From positions 1 to 52,036 of the forward strand of contig JALHJW010000015.1 of NCBI GenBank assembly GCA_022839785.1: a stretch of DNA of 52,036 bases, given 5' to 3'. The stretch comes from Desulfovibrio sp. (lineage in GTDB: Bacteria; Desulfobacterota; Desulfovibrionia; Desulfovibrionales; Desulfovibrionaceae). A program made the position numbers and the translations under genes. Positions 6,911 through 16,670 of the stretch are shown here, piece after piece. A model generated the notes under the pieces. That model did not search any database, was not told the DNA's origin, and saw only the letters and a program-made list of their open reading frames with translations. Every line of letters starts with the position of its first letter. The stretch's first letter is position 1.

Positions 6911-7549
6911 CTACAGGGCCGCGCGGGCGGCGTCGGCCTGGCTGTGGTTGGCGTAGGTCGCCCAGGTGGGGGCGTAGTCCTCGGCCTGGTCGCCCCAGGC
7001 GTCCCAGCCGGGCATGGAGCCGCGCGCGAAGAGTTCCAGGTAGGGGCCGGGGCTGCATCTTCGGATCAGCTCGTACTGCTCGTCCGGCTTGCGGGAGTGC
7101 TCCCGCTTGCGGGTGGCGATGACGTTGACCTGGCTGCGCGCCGGGGGGAGGGTGCGGGCGTTCTTGCCCCGCGTGCCGAAGAGGACGAGTTCGGTCACGT
7201 TGCGGAAGTAGAAGCCCACGCCGCGTCCGTCCGGCCCGCCGTCCTTGCGGATTTTGTACCAGACGAGGTTGGTCTTGTAGGTGAAGCCCCAGGCCTCCAG
7301 GACCTTGATCCCTTCGGGCAGCAGGGCGTTGGGCACCCAGAGGTAGAGGTGGGCCGTCCCGGCCGCGATCCGGGGCACCGGAAGCGCCATGATCTCCGGA
7401 AGGTCCAGGGTCCGGTAGCGCGAGAGGCGCTTGTGCTCGGGAGCCATCTTGCCCGTGCGGTTCTGGAACTGCCAGGGCGGGTCGGCCAGAATGGCGCCGT
7501 ACTTCTTCTTCCCGAGCGAATCCAGCAGCGCGAGGCCGAGGTCAGTCAT
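6911..7549 (-). CDS. MT-A70 family adenine methyltransferase (modification subunit)
   Basis: A 212-residue S-adenosylmethionine-dependent methyltransferase. The catalytic DPPW motif is at residues 23-26 in YGAILADPPWQFQNR. YRTLDLPEIMALPV, AHLYLWVPNALLPEGIKVLEAWGF, ELVLFGTRG and RKPDEQYELIRRCSPGPYLELFARG are the further MT-A70 blocks. MT-A70 enzymes methylate N6 of adenine, here presumably on DNA. Its start overlaps the stop of the upstream BglII-like nuclease by 8 nt (ATGACTGA), so the pair is translationally coupled and forms a type II restriction-modification system with the nuclease first. Confidence 0.9.
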   Translation of the reverse strand: MTDLGLALLDSLGKKKYGAILADPPWQFQNRTGKMAPEHKRLSRYRTLDLPEIMALPVPRIAAGTAHLYLWVPNALLPEGIKVLEAWGFTYKTNLVWYKIRKDGGPDGRGVGFYFRNVTELVLFGTRGKNARTLPPARSQVNVIATRKREHSRKPDEQYELIRRCSPGPYLELFARGSMPGWDAWGDQAEDYAPTWATYANHSQADAARAAL

Positions 7550-8144
7550 CGCTGTTCTCCAAAAGGGCCGTGGTGATGCCGAAGACGAGGATGGGGCAGC
7601 CGCCGCTTCTCCCCGCCTCCAGGCGGGGGAGCAGTTTGCCCATGTGCGTGGTGCTCGCGCCGTATTTCCGGGAAATCTCCCTGCCCAGCGACTTGAACCA
7701 GGGGTCCAGTTCGTTGCTCCGGGTCACCAGGACGCCGACGCTGATCTTGTCGAACTCGTGGAACGTGCGGAAGGCGAAGAGATCCCTGTCGAAGGTCTGG
7801 TCCTTGGAGTTCCACTCCAGGTCGAAGGCGACCCGGCCCTTGAGGTAGTCCACCTTGTGGGTGTCGTGGCGGATTTCCCGGTCGTCCACGAGCAGGCGGG
7901 CGGTCAGCTTGCCTTCGTTCCAGCCCAGGCCGCGCAGCAGCCCGGACATGCGCTTGGGGATGTTGCTTTCGTTGCCGCCGCCGGTCAGGACGTCTTGGCG
8001 GCGGATGCAAAAAGCACGCAGGGCCTCGCAGATCTCGCCGAACTGCGCGGCGAACTCCGTCGCCAGGATGGCCGCGGCATGCCGGTAGTCGTGGATCTCG
8101 TAAAGGGCCGGGAGATCCTCCGGAATGTGTTCCTGCCAGGTCAT
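7542..8144 (-). CDS. BglII/BstYI-like type II restriction endonuclease
   Basis: A 200-residue protein resembling the BglII/BstYI restriction endonuclease family. The segment VAFDLEWNSKDQTFDRDLFAFRTFHE (residues about 107-132) carries the D-x(n)-E-x-K-like PD-(D/E)XK core, followed by KISVGVLVTRSNELDPWFKSLG. BglII-family enzymes cut AGATCT or RGATCY; the site for this enzyme cannot be read from sequence alone. The ATG at 8144 has GGGAG 6 nt upstream. The methylase gene overlaps its end by 8 nt. The gene is visibly less GC-rich than its neighbours and sits between two unrelated housekeeping operons, which suggests acquisition as a cassette. Confidence 0.82.
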   Translation of the reverse strand: MTWQEHIPEDLPALYEIHDYRHAAAILATEFAAQFGEICEALRAFCIRRQDVLTGGGNESNIPKRMSGLLRGLGWNEGKLTARLLVDDREIRHDTHKVDYLKGRVAFDLEWNSKDQTFDRDLFAFRTFHEFDKISVGVLVTRSNELDPWFKSLGREISRKYGASTTHMGKLLPRLEAGRSGGCPILVFGITTALLENSDD

Positions 8145-8234
8145 GTCGCGCTCCCTGCCCAGGCTGCCAAACCTGCGCCGCCGCGTCAAGGAAGCATCCT
8201 GCGGGCTGCGCGCAACATGCGCAAAACACGGAAT

Positions 8235-8258
8235 AAAAAAGGGGAAGCGGGCGCTTCC
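8235..8258 (-). terminator. Rho-independent terminator of the pot operon
   Basis: GGAAGCG/CGCTTCC (8243-8249/8252-8258) on the minus strand is followed by CC and a run of six T (8240-8235). It lies about 30 nt after the potD stop and isolates the polyamine operon from the restriction-modification genes. Confidence 0.8.
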
Positions 8259-8290
8259 TCTTCTCGTCCTGTTCCCGGCCCCGGGCCGCC

Positions 8291-9358
8291 CTACCGCGTC
8301 TTCAGCCGGGTCCAGTACTGCTCGTAGAAGGTCACGGCCTGCCCCACGTTGCCTTCGAACTCGCCGCGCGCGTAGGCGTCCTCGGGCGGGTAGATGACGG
8401 GGTTGGCCAGTTCGGCCGCGTCGAGCCTGGCCATGGCCGCCTTGTTGGGCGTGGCGTAGCCCATCTCCGAGCAGATCCGGGCCGAGACCTCGGGCCGCAG
8501 GATGTAGTCGATGAAGGCGTAGGCCGCGTCCGCGTTCTTCGCGCCCTTGGGGATGGAGAGGTTGTCCATCCACATGCTGAAGCCTTCCCGGGGGTAGACG
8601 TAGACGATCTTCGGGTCCTCCTCGGCCGCCACCTTGGCCTCGCCGTTCCACATCACGGCCAGGTCCACCTCGCCCGAGAGGATGGCCTGCTTGGGCGAGT
8701 CCGAGTCGAAGACCTTGACCGCGTCCATGAGCGGCAGCAGCTTCTCGAAGGCCGCCTTGACCTCGGCCTCGCTCATGGAGTTGAGCGAGCGCCCCTGCAG
8801 CTTGAGGCCCATGCCCAGCACGCCGCGCATGTCGTTGGGCAGGAGCAGGCGGCCCTTGTACTCGGGCCGCCACAGGTCGCCCCAGGACTGCACCGCCTTG
8901 GGGTCCACCCGGGCCGAGTTCACGGCCAGGGCCGTGGTGCCCCACATGTAGGGCACGGACCAGGCGTTACCCGGATCGAAGGGCCGGTCCAGGAATTTGG
9001 GGTCGATGTTCCGCAGGTTCTTCAGCCGCGCCTTGTCGATGCGCAGCAGCAGCCCCTCCGCGCCCATGCGCATGACGTAGTCGGCCGAGGGCACCACGAT
9101 GTCGTAGCCCGCGCCGCCGGTCAGCTTCAGCTTGGAGTACATGGCCTCGGAGGAGTCGTAGGTCGTGGCCGTGACCCTGATGCCGGTCTGCTTCCGGAAA
9201 TCCGCCAGCACCGCGTCCGGGATGTACTCGGACCAGATGAACAGGAACAGCTCCTTCTTGGCGGCGCGGGCCTCGGGCGCGGCCAGGGCCGGGAGCAGGA
9301 CGGCCAGGGCGCAGAGCAGCAGCGCCTTGGCCGCGAGGGCGGCGAGGGTGGTTCTCAT
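8291..9358 (-). CDS. potD: Spermidine/putrescine-binding periplasmic protein
   Basis: A 355-residue solute-binding protein that captures polyamines in the periplasm for the PotABC transporter. It has a signal peptide (1-32, ALLLCALAVLLPALAAPEARA). The mature start KKELFLFIWSEYIPDAVLADFRKQTGIRV is characteristic of PotD/PotF, as are YDSSEAMYSKL, DIVVPSADYV, NIDPKFLDRPFDPGNAWSVPYMWGTTALA and DLAVMWNGEA. The ATG at 9358 has AAGGAG 7 nt upstream and overlaps the potC stop by 4 nt (ATGA). It is the last gene of potABCD. Preference between spermidine and putrescine is not readable. Confidence 0.94.
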   Translation of the reverse strand: MRTTLAALAAKALLLCALAVLLPALAAPEARAAKKELFLFIWSEYIPDAVLADFRKQTGIRVTATTYDSSEAMYSKLKLTGGAGYDIVVPSADYVMRMGAEGLLLRIDKARLKNLRNIDPKFLDRPFDPGNAWSVPYMWGTTALAVNSARVDPKAVQSWGDLWRPEYKGRLLLPNDMRGVLGMGLKLQGRSLNSMSEAEVKAAFEKLLPLMDAVKVFDSDSPKQAILSGEVDLAVMWNGEAKVAAEEDPKIVYVYPREGFSMWMDNLSIPKGAKNADAAYAFIDYILRPEVSARICSEMGYATPNKAAMARLDAAELANPVIYPPEDAYARGEFEGNVGQAVTFYEQYWTRLKTR

Positions 9359-10128
9359 GCACGTCTCCTTTCGCGGAGCAAGAGGTGGGACACGGCCACC
9401 GCGGCCAGGGTCAGGCCGATCATGACCGTGCACAGGGCGTTGACCTCGGGCTTCACCCCGAGGCGGACCATGGAATAGATGCGCAGGGGCAGGACCTCGT
9501 AGGTCGGCCCGGTGGTGAAGAAGCTGATGATCACGTCGTCCAGGGAGAGGGTGAAGCTCATGAGCCAGCCCGCGGCCACGGCCGGGGCGGCCAGGGGCAG
9601 GATGACGCGCCAAAAGGCCTGGCTCTCGCTGGCCCCCAGGTCCATGGCCGCCTCCATCAGCCCCCAGTCGAAGCCGGACAGGCGCGAGAGCACCGTGACC
9701 GTGACGAAGGGGATGCAGAAGGTGACGTGGGCCAAAAGCAGCGTGCCGAACCCCAGCGGCAGCCCCAGCGAGACGAAGAGCACGAGCAGGGAGAGGGCCA
9801 TGACGATGTCCGGCGACATCATCACCACGTACATCACCGCCGAGAGCGACTTGCGGCCGGGGAAGCGCCAGCGCGACAGGGCCACGGCGGCCAGGGTCCC
9901 GGCCACGGTGGCGGCGCAGGCCGAGAGCGCGGCCACGGTCAGGGAGTTCAGGGCCGCGTCGAGCAGGGTGCGGTTGTGCAGGAGCTTCACGTACCAGGAC
10001 AGGGTGAAGCCCTTCCAGGCCAGGGTCAGGCGCGAGTCGTTGAAGGAGAAGACGACGAGCACCGCGAGCGGCAGGTAGAGGAAGAGGTAGACGGCCGCGG
10101 CGTAGAACGCCTTGAGGAGCCTGCTCAC
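9355..10128 (-). CDS. potC: Polyamine ABC transporter permease PotC
   Basis: A 257-residue inner-membrane permease with six predicted membrane segments, starting AFYAAAVYLFLYLPLAVLVVFSF. The cytoplasmic coupling loop carries the EAA motif (EAAMDLGASESQAFWRVILPLAAPA). FTTGPTYEVLPLRIYSMVRLGVKPEVNAL is typical of PotC/PotI. The start is GTG at 10128, overlapping the potB stop as GTGA; the end overlaps the potD start as ATGA. This 4-nt spacing on both sides indicates coupled translation. Confidence 0.93.
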   Translation of the reverse strand: MSRLLKAFYAAAVYLFLYLPLAVLVVFSFNDSRLTLAWKGFTLSWYVKLLHNRTLLDAALNSLTVAALSACAATVAGTLAAVALSRWRFPGRKSLSAVMYVVMMSPDIVMALSLLVLFVSLGLPLGFGTLLLAHVTFCIPFVTVTVLSRLSGFDWGLMEAAMDLGASESQAFWRVILPLAAPAVAAGWLMSFTLSLDDVIISFFTTGPTYEVLPLRIYSMVRLGVKPEVNALCTVMIGLTLAAVAVSHLLLRERRRA

Positions 10129-11029
10129 GCCGCCCTCCGCCGCGCGCCGTGGGCCGCGCCCAGCCCGCCGGAGCGCACGAAGAAGGCGTAGAGCACGGCC
10201 ATGAGCAGCATGAGCGTCACCGAGGCCGCCGCGCCGAAGGGCCAGTCGCGCGCCGTGAGGAACTGGGCCTTGATGAAGCTGCCCAGGAGCAGCGTGCGCG
10301 CCCCGCCCAGCACGTCCGGGATGTAGAACATGCCCATGGCGGGCAGGAAGACGAACATGCAGCCCGCGGCCACGCCCGGCAGGGTCAGCGGCAGGCTGAC
10401 GCGCAGGAAGGTGGCGGTCCGGCCCGCGCCCAGGTCGCGCGCCGCCTCGGCCAGGCGCGGGTCGAGCTTCTCGATGGAGCCGTAGAGCGGCAGGATCATG
10501 AAGGGCAGCAGGGTGTAGGTCAGCCCCAGGAAGACCGCGAAATCGGTGTAGAGCAGCTCCAGGGGCGCGCTTATGAGCCCGAGGCCGAGCAGCGCCGCGT
10601 TGATCAGCCCCTTGGCCCCCAGCAGGGCGATGAGCGCGTAGGTGCGGATCAGGGAGTTGGTCCAGAAGGGCAGGATGGTCAGCAGCAGCAGGAAGCCGCG
10701 CCACTTCCTCGGGGCGCGGGCCAGAATCCAGGCGAAGGGGTAGCCCAGGAGCAGGCAGATCAGGGTGGCCCCCCCGGCCAGGGCCGTGGACGAGGCGAAG
10801 ACCGTGGCGAACTCCGGGCTGAGGAGCCGGGCGTAGGCGTCCAGGGAGAGGCGCGAGAAGTCGAGGTAGCCGGGGTCGCCCCGCGCGGCCAGCGAGGCCG
10901 CGGCCAGGAGCAGGTGGGGCAGGGCCACGAGCAGGATCATCCAGGCGAAGGCCCCGTAGCAGGCCGCGAGCCTGAACGGGGTGAGCCGGAAGGCGGGCCG
11001 CGCGCGGCCCCGGCGGCCGGGGGCCGCGT

Positions 11030-11033
<4 letters not shown>
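10125..11033 (-). CDS. potB: Polyamine ABC transporter permease PotB
   Basis: A 302-residue inner-membrane permease. After a basic 15-residue start it has six membrane segments. The motif FWTNSLIRTYALIALLGAKGLIN and the EAA loop EAARDLGAGRTATFLRVSLPLTLPG are diagnostic of PotB/PotH. It pairs with PotC to form the channel energised by PotA. The start overlaps the potA stop by 4 nt (ATGA). Confidence 0.93.
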
Positions 11034-12250
<1,217 letters not shown>

Positions 12251-12305
12251 CGCAGCCCTGCGCGGCCTCCCACAAAGCGACGTCCCCCCTCGCGGGCGGC
12301 TTCCC

Positions 12306-12334
12306 AAAATCGGTAAAACAGGCCCAGGTGTCAA
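12306..12334 (-). promoter_or_regulatory. Promoter of the potABCD operon
   Basis: A perfect TTGACA (12334-12329) and GATTTT (12311-12306) on the minus strand are 17 nt apart. The predicted start is about 45-50 nt upstream of the potA start, and 26 nt after the end of the molybdopterin gene. Confidence 0.5.
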
Positions 12335-12359
12335 TGGAAATGGGGGCCGAAGCGGACCG

Positions 12360-14318
12360 TCAGCCCTTCTTTTCCAGGCGGATGCGGGTGCTGTAGTAGG
12401 GCGTGCCGCCCCCCACCTCGGAGACCAAATCCAGGGTCAGGCGGTTGGCCCCGTGGCCCAGGCTGTCCCAGCCGCCGCGCGGCAGCAGGGCGGTGTCCGG
12501 CCGCATGCGCGGGTCCGTGGCGACGCGCACGGCGAGGCTGCCCGCCGGGCTGACGGCCAGGGCCTCGTCGTCCTCGGCCAGCCCCAGGCGCGCGGCCTCG
12601 TCCGGATGGATGGTGAGGCGCGGCAGGCCCGCGAGCGCGGGCGGCGGCAGCTCGGAGCAGAGCCATTCCTTCGGCGAGACCGTGAGCAGGCTGAAGGGGT
12701 AGCGCTGCTCGTCGCAGGCCGCCGGGCCGGGGGCGAAGGCGGTCATGAAGCGGAATTTTCCCGAGGGCGTGGGGTAGCGGCCGTCGGCGTAGGGGACCAT
12801 GGGCGCGGGCAGGCGCAGGGGCCGGGCCAGGGCGTCGTCCAGGGTCGCGCCCAGGGCGCGCAGGGTCGGCGCGAGGAGGACGCCGAGCCAGTCGCGGTCC
12901 GGGCGGCGGAAGGGATCGGCCGGGTCGCGCCCGATCCCCAGGCGGTCGGCCAGGTCGAAGTAGACCTCGTGGTTGGGCCGCGCCTCGCCGCGCGGCTCCA
13001 TGGCCTTGTTCACCGGCCCGATCCAGTTGTGGCCGAAGGAGGCGGCCACGTCGTCGATCTCCAGGAAGGTGGTGGCGGGCAGGAAGAGGTGGGCGCGCTG
13101 CGCCGTGTCGTCCAGGAAGTGGCCCATGACGCAGAGGAACTCCAGGGATTCCAAGGCGCGCGTGGTCCGGCCGGAGTCCGGGGCCATGCACGCGGGGTTG
13201 CCCGCGCTGACCAAGGCCATGCGCACGGGCGGGGAGGCCTCCAGGATCTCGCGGCCGATGCGCGGCATGAGCAGGCGGCGGCGCGGCGGCGTCACCTCCT
13301 CGCCGGTCACGGACCAGTCGTAGGGGCCGTACTCCTCGAAGCCCTGGGACACGCCGCCGCCGGGCACGCCCATGTTGCCGGTGAGGGCGGACAGGGCGTG
13401 GATGGCCTGGATGGAGAGGTGGGCCTGCACGTGGCGGTGCAGCCCCCAGCCCAGGACGATGGCCGCGGGCGCGTTCTCGCACATGGCTTCGGCCAGGGCG
13501 CGCGCCTGGCCGGGCGGCACGTCGGCCATGGCGATCATCTCCAGCGGCGAGAGGCCCAGGACCATCTCGCGGAAGGCCTCGAAGCCCTCGGCGCTGCGCG
13601 CGACGAAGTCGAGATTCTCGCGCTTTCCGTCGAGCACGGCGCGGCAGGCGGCCAGGGCCAGCCAGGCGTCCGCGCCCGGCCGCACGCGGATGTGCAGGTC
13701 GGCCTGCGCGGCCGTGGCCGTGGGCAGGGGATCGACGACGATGATCTTGCCGCCGTTCCGGCGCACGCGGGCCATGGCGGGCGCGAGCTGGACGCCCGTG
13801 ACCACGGGGTTGCGGCCCCAGAGGACGAGGGTCCTGGCGTTCAGGTGGTCCTCGGGATCGTGGGAGACGCGCCGGCCCACGGACAGCTCCATGGAGGCCT
13901 GGCCCGCGCCGCCGCAGAGCGTCCCGGCCAGGGCCGAGACCCCGCCGAGCAGGCTCCAGAAGCGCATGTTCAGCAGCTTGAGCGCGGTGCGCTCGCCGAA
14001 GCCCTGGTAGTGCAGGATGGCCTCGGGGCCGGAGCGGTCCATGATCTGGCCGATGCGCTCGGCCAGTTCGTCCAGGGCCGCGTCCCAGGTCACGCGGGTC
14101 CAGACCGAGGAGCCGGGCTCGCGGCGCAGGGGGTGGAGCTGGCGCTCGGGGTGCAGGGAGCGCCGCAGGAAATCCGGGACCTTGGCGCAGCACAGGCCGT
14201 GCGTCAGGGGGTGGCCCGGGTTGCCGCGCAGGCGGACGACGCGGCCGTTCTCGGTCTCGGCCAGCAGGCCGCAGGCGCAGGGGCAGTCGCGGGTGCAGGT
14301 GGTGACGACGCTGGGCAT
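12360..14318 (-). CDS. Molybdopterin oxidoreductase (DMSO reductase family, cytoplasmic)
   Basis: A 652-residue catalytic subunit with a Cys-rich N-terminus (Cys8, 12, 14, 16 and Cys43, 44) that should hold a [4Fe-4S] cluster, followed by the bis-MGD-binding fold. TLCGGAGQASMEL (about residue 132) supplies a plausible Cys ligand or neighbour of Mo/W. NPACMAPD, MGHFLDDTAQRAHLFLPATTFLE and the C-terminal dinucleotide-binding domain (LTIHPDEAARLGL...) match the family. There is no Tat signal, so it is cytoplasmic. No electron-transfer or membrane subunit is adjacent, so substrate cannot be assigned. GGAGGT lies 4 nt before the ATG. A 25-bp palindrome sits 55-79 bp upstream of the start. Confidence 0.9.
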   Translation of the reverse strand: MPSVVTTCTRDCPCACGLLAETENGRVVRLRGNPGHPLTHGLCCAKVPDFLRRSLHPERQLHPLRREPGSSVWTRVTWDAALDELAERIGQIMDRSGPEAILHYQGFGERTALKLLNMRFWSLLGGVSALAGTLCGGAGQASMELSVGRRVSHDPEDHLNARTLVLWGRNPVVTGVQLAPAMARVRRNGGKIIVVDPLPTATAAQADLHIRVRPGADAWLALAACRAVLDGKRENLDFVARSAEGFEAFREMVLGLSPLEMIAMADVPPGQARALAEAMCENAPAAIVLGWGLHRHVQAHLSIQAIHALSALTGNMGVPGGGVSQGFEEYGPYDWSVTGEEVTPPRRRLLMPRIGREILEASPPVRMALVSAGNPACMAPDSGRTTRALESLEFLCVMGHFLDDTAQRAHLFLPATTFLEIDDVAASFGHNWIGPVNKAMEPRGEARPNHEVYFDLADRLGIGRDPADPFRRPDRDWLGVLLAPTLRALGATLDDALARPLRLPAPMVPYADGRYPTPSGKFRFMTAFAPGPAACDEQRYPFSLLTVSPKEWLCSELPPPALAGLPRLTIHPDEAARLGLAEDDEALAVSPAGSLAVRVATDPRMRPDTALLPRGGWDSLGHGANRLTLDLVSEVGGGTPYYSTRIRLEKKG

Positions 14319-14372
14319 GTGACCTCCGGGCTTGGCCGCCGGAGTATGGCAAGACGCGCCCCGCGAGGCAAC

Positions 14373-14397
14373 CGCCGAAAATGTGACATTTTCGGCG
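14373..14397. promoter_or_regulatory. 25-bp perfect palindrome upstream of the molybdopterin gene
   Basis: CGCCGAAAATGT at 14373-14384 and its exact reverse complement at 14386-14397 flank a single central G. It lies between the tail-fibre islet's last gene and the oxidoreductase start. It could be an operator, or a hairpin with a TGTGACA loop; there is no T-run on either side. Confidence 0.5.
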
Positions 14398-14441
14398 CGG
14401 CGGCCCGGGCCTCGCGCCTTAGGGCCGCCGCGGCGGCGGGG

Positions 14442-14936
14442 TCAGGGGGGCAGGATCGCCTGGGCGCGGGCCTCATCGAGCAGCCCCAGGCCCACCAGCA
14501 GCGCCATGCCGTCCAGGGTCTCGGCGTCGTCCAGGCGGATGCCGTCGCGGGCCGAGAGCACGAGGTTGCGCAGCACCACCACCTGCGGCTCGGCAGAGGC
14601 CCAGATGGCGGCCTGTTCCTCGGCAGTGAAGCGGCGCACGAACTCGTTGGCCGTGAGCACGGGCGGGGAGGGCGTGGGTGCGGGCAGCGCCTCCCAGGCG
14701 ACGGCCCGGCGCACGAAGCAGCCCTCCTCCAGCCCCTCGCTCCAGGACGTGGCGGCCATGCCCTCGGGCGGCCCCTCCTCGCGGTAGGGGACGGCGCCGA
14801 TCTCGGCCAGCTTGTCGGGCGCGACGAAGTCCGTGCCGCCGTAGACCTCGCCCATGTGCGGCCCGGGCCGGGGGCAGACGTAGCGCTCATGCGCCCGCAC
14901 GACCAGCCCCTCTCCGATGATGTAGATGTCCTGCAT
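14442..14936 (-). CDS. Small phage-type protein of the tail-fibre islet
   Basis: A 164-residue soluble protein. The C-terminal half (FVRRFTAEEQAAIWAS ... VVVLRNLVLSARDGIRLDDAETLDGMALLVGLGLLDEARAQAIL) matches a pattern common at the ends of prophage tail operons, in small proteins downstream of tail fibres. The N-terminal half (YIIGEGLVVRAHERYVCPRPGPHMGE) is unassigned. It follows the fibre genes by 13 nt with AAGGAG 5 nt before the ATG. Function is unknown; fibre assembly is possible. Confidence 0.65.
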   Translation of the reverse strand: MQDIYIIGEGLVVRAHERYVCPRPGPHMGEVYGGTDFVAPDKLAEIGAVPYREEGPPEGMAATSWSEGLEEGCFVRRAVAWEALPAPTPSPPVLTANEFVRRFTAEEQAAIWASAEPQVVVLRNLVLSARDGIRLDDAETLDGMALLVGLGLLDEARAQAILPP

Positions 14937-14949
14937 GACGTTCTCCTTT

Positions 14950-15639
14950 CTAATTCCAGAGGCTGATGCTCACGGCGGACCATCCGGCCGTGGCTGCGGT
15001 GGAGGCCGCGTAGCCGGTGTCAGCGAGACCGCCGACGTACCCGTCCCCCCAGGCTGCATACATGGGGCTGCCGCCGCCCGCGTAGATGAAGTCCATGGCC
15101 GCGGCCGTCTCCCCGTAGGCCGCCACGCAGCGGCCCCAGGCGAGGCCCGAGGCCACGTCCAGGCCCAGCTCCACGGTCTGCCACGTGTCGTTGGGGATGG
15201 CGACGTTTCCGGGCAGCACGGCGTAGGTCGCCCCGTAGGCCCGGTTGATCAACACCTTGCGGCCGTTCCACTGGAAGCCGAAGCCCTCGCCGCCCTGGGG
15301 GTTGAACCGCCCGAAATAGGCATAGGCCGTGAGGACCACCCTGCTCCACGTTCCGGCCGGGATCAGGAGTTTGCTGGCGCAGGCGTTGAACTGGGAGGTG
15401 TTGTAGAGCGCGGAGCACCACAGGTAGTTCGGAGGGGACGAGACCGGAGCGCCGTCATACTGCGCCGACGCGCCCCAGCCGGTCAGGTTCCAGCCGGAGG
15501 AGCAGGGGTCGGTGACGACCAGGGCGGGCGGGCGCTCGAAGGTCAGGCCGCAGACAGCCGCGATGTCCCCGGCGGCGACGCCGCAGACCCCGGCGATGCC
15601 CCCGTTGGCCACGCCCGCGACGCTGCCGACGGCGGCCAT
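14950..15639 (-). CDS. Tail-fibre-associated protein, putative adhesin
   Basis: A 229-residue protein rich in Gly, Ala, Trp and Tyr with no signal peptide. The N-terminal 30 residues repeat a hydrophobic pattern (GVANGGIAGVCGVAAGDIAAVCGL) of the kind found in phage tail and surface proteins. The remainder looks like a beta-sandwich (WSRVVLTAYAYFGRF..., TWQTVELGLDVASG, YGATYAVLPGNVAIPNDTW). It begins on the last base of the preceding fibre gene stop (TAATG), so the two are translationally coupled. Receptor binding is inferred from position only. Confidence 0.6.
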   Translation of the reverse strand: MAAVGSVAGVANGGIAGVCGVAAGDIAAVCGLTFERPPALVVTDPCSSGWNLTGWGASAQYDGAPVSSPPNYLWCSALYNTSQFNACASKLLIPAGTWSRVVLTAYAYFGRFNPQGGEGFGFQWNGRKVLINRAYGATYAVLPGNVAIPNDTWQTVELGLDVASGLAWGRCVAAYGETAAAMDFIYAGGGSPMYAAWGDGYVGGLADTGYAASTAATAGWSAVSISLWN

Positions 15640-16670
15640 TACGCAACCTCCACGAGCACCTGGCAGGGCATGAAGTCGATGATGTAGGCGTCCACGGCCA
15701 CGCCGACGACCTGCACTTGGTCTCCGGCCCCGTCCGGCGGAACCTGGATCAGGCTCCCGGGCGTGGTCCCGGCGTAGAGCAGGCCGCCAGGCGTCCAGGT
15801 CCAGGCGTCGTCGCGGGCGCGGCCCTGCGCGAGCACGGGGATGACGTCCTCCGCGTCGCCAGCAGCCAGGGCGAGGTACAGGCCGGGCATGGTCGCGGCG
15901 GCATCGGCGTCGGCTGGAGCGAGCTTCCCGGACGAGGCCCGGTAGAGGAGTTGGAACTTCGTGACCGTGGTCGCCAGCACGTCGCTGCGAATGATGCCGG
16001 TGGCCGAAAGGTCGGCCGGGGCGGAGAGTGGCTGGTCGTCACGCATGATGGCCGGGTCGATGGCCTCGTAGGCCGCGTCGTGGTCGTGGTCGGCGGGGGC
16101 CAGCAGTTCCGGGTTCACGGCGTCGGCGTAGCCGCTGGCCAGCACCGCGGCAGCCTCGGCCCCGGCGCGCGCCGCGGCGGCCTGACCGGCGCTCGTGCTC
16201 GCCGCGCTCGCGCTCGCAGCCGCGGCCCCGGCCTGCGCCCGGATGTCCTCGAAGGTCAGAGCGTCCGGGGACGTGACCGGGGCCTTGACGCAGCGGTCGA
16301 TTTGCTCCTGGAGCTGCTGGTCGATCATGCGCGAACGGTCGAACTGGCGCTCCACCAGCTCGGCGTCGAAGCCGTCCAGGTTCACCAGGTCGAGGTCCTG
16401 GAGCAGGGCGATGTCGCGGGTCACGGTCAGCAGCCTGCCCGCCGCCAGGGGCGGACCGAAGGCCGGGCAGGTCAGCGCGCCCGCGCCGCCGTCCCCGCCC
16501 GCCACGAGGTAGCCGGTCCCCGGGGGCAGCAGCTCGGGGTTGCCGCCGTCCGGGTCCGAGATGACCACGGCGAGGTCGTCCGCGCCGTGGAAGGCGAAGG
16601 GCACGGGCCAGACCAGGGTCTGCCCGTTGGTCGCGTACTGCTCGCGCGACGTGGTGGTTGCCAGGGTCAT
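15639..16670 (-). CDS. Phage tail-fibre protein, T7-fibre-like N-terminus
   Basis: A 343-residue protein. Residues 1-125 match the N-terminal virion-attachment domain of T7-type fibres and tailspikes: TSREQYATNGQTLVWPVPFAF, then GTGYLVAGGDGGAGALTC, LTVTRDIALLQDLDLVNLDGFDAELVERQFDRSRMIDQQLQEQIDRCV. Residues 140-185 are an Ala/Ser-rich helical region (trimeric stalk), followed by a beta-rich C-terminal part. AAGGAGACGCC precedes the ATG. There is no capsid, terminase or other tail gene in the window, so this is an isolated fibre module. Confidence 0.8.
   Translation of the reverse strand: MTLATTTSREQYATNGQTLVWPVPFAFHGADDLAVVISDPDGGNPELLPPGTGYLVAGGDGGAGALTCPAFGPPLAAGRLLTVTRDIALLQDLDLVNLDGFDAELVERQFDRSRMIDQQLQEQIDRCVKAPVTSPDALTFEDIRAQAGAAAASASAASTSAGQAAAARAGAEAAAVLASGYADAVNPELLAPADHDHDAAYEAIDPAIMRDDQPLSAPADLSATGIIRSDVLATTVTKFQLLYRASSGKLAPADADAAATMPGLYLALAAGDAEDVIPVLAQGRARDDAWTWTPGGLLYAGTTPGSLIQVPPDGAGDQVQVVGVAVDAYIIDFMPCQVLVEVA

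Noticed and set aside
14373..14397. CRP/FNR-type site reading of the palindrome
   Set aside because: The TGTGA half-site has no TCACA partner at N6; the symmetry centre is elsewhere.
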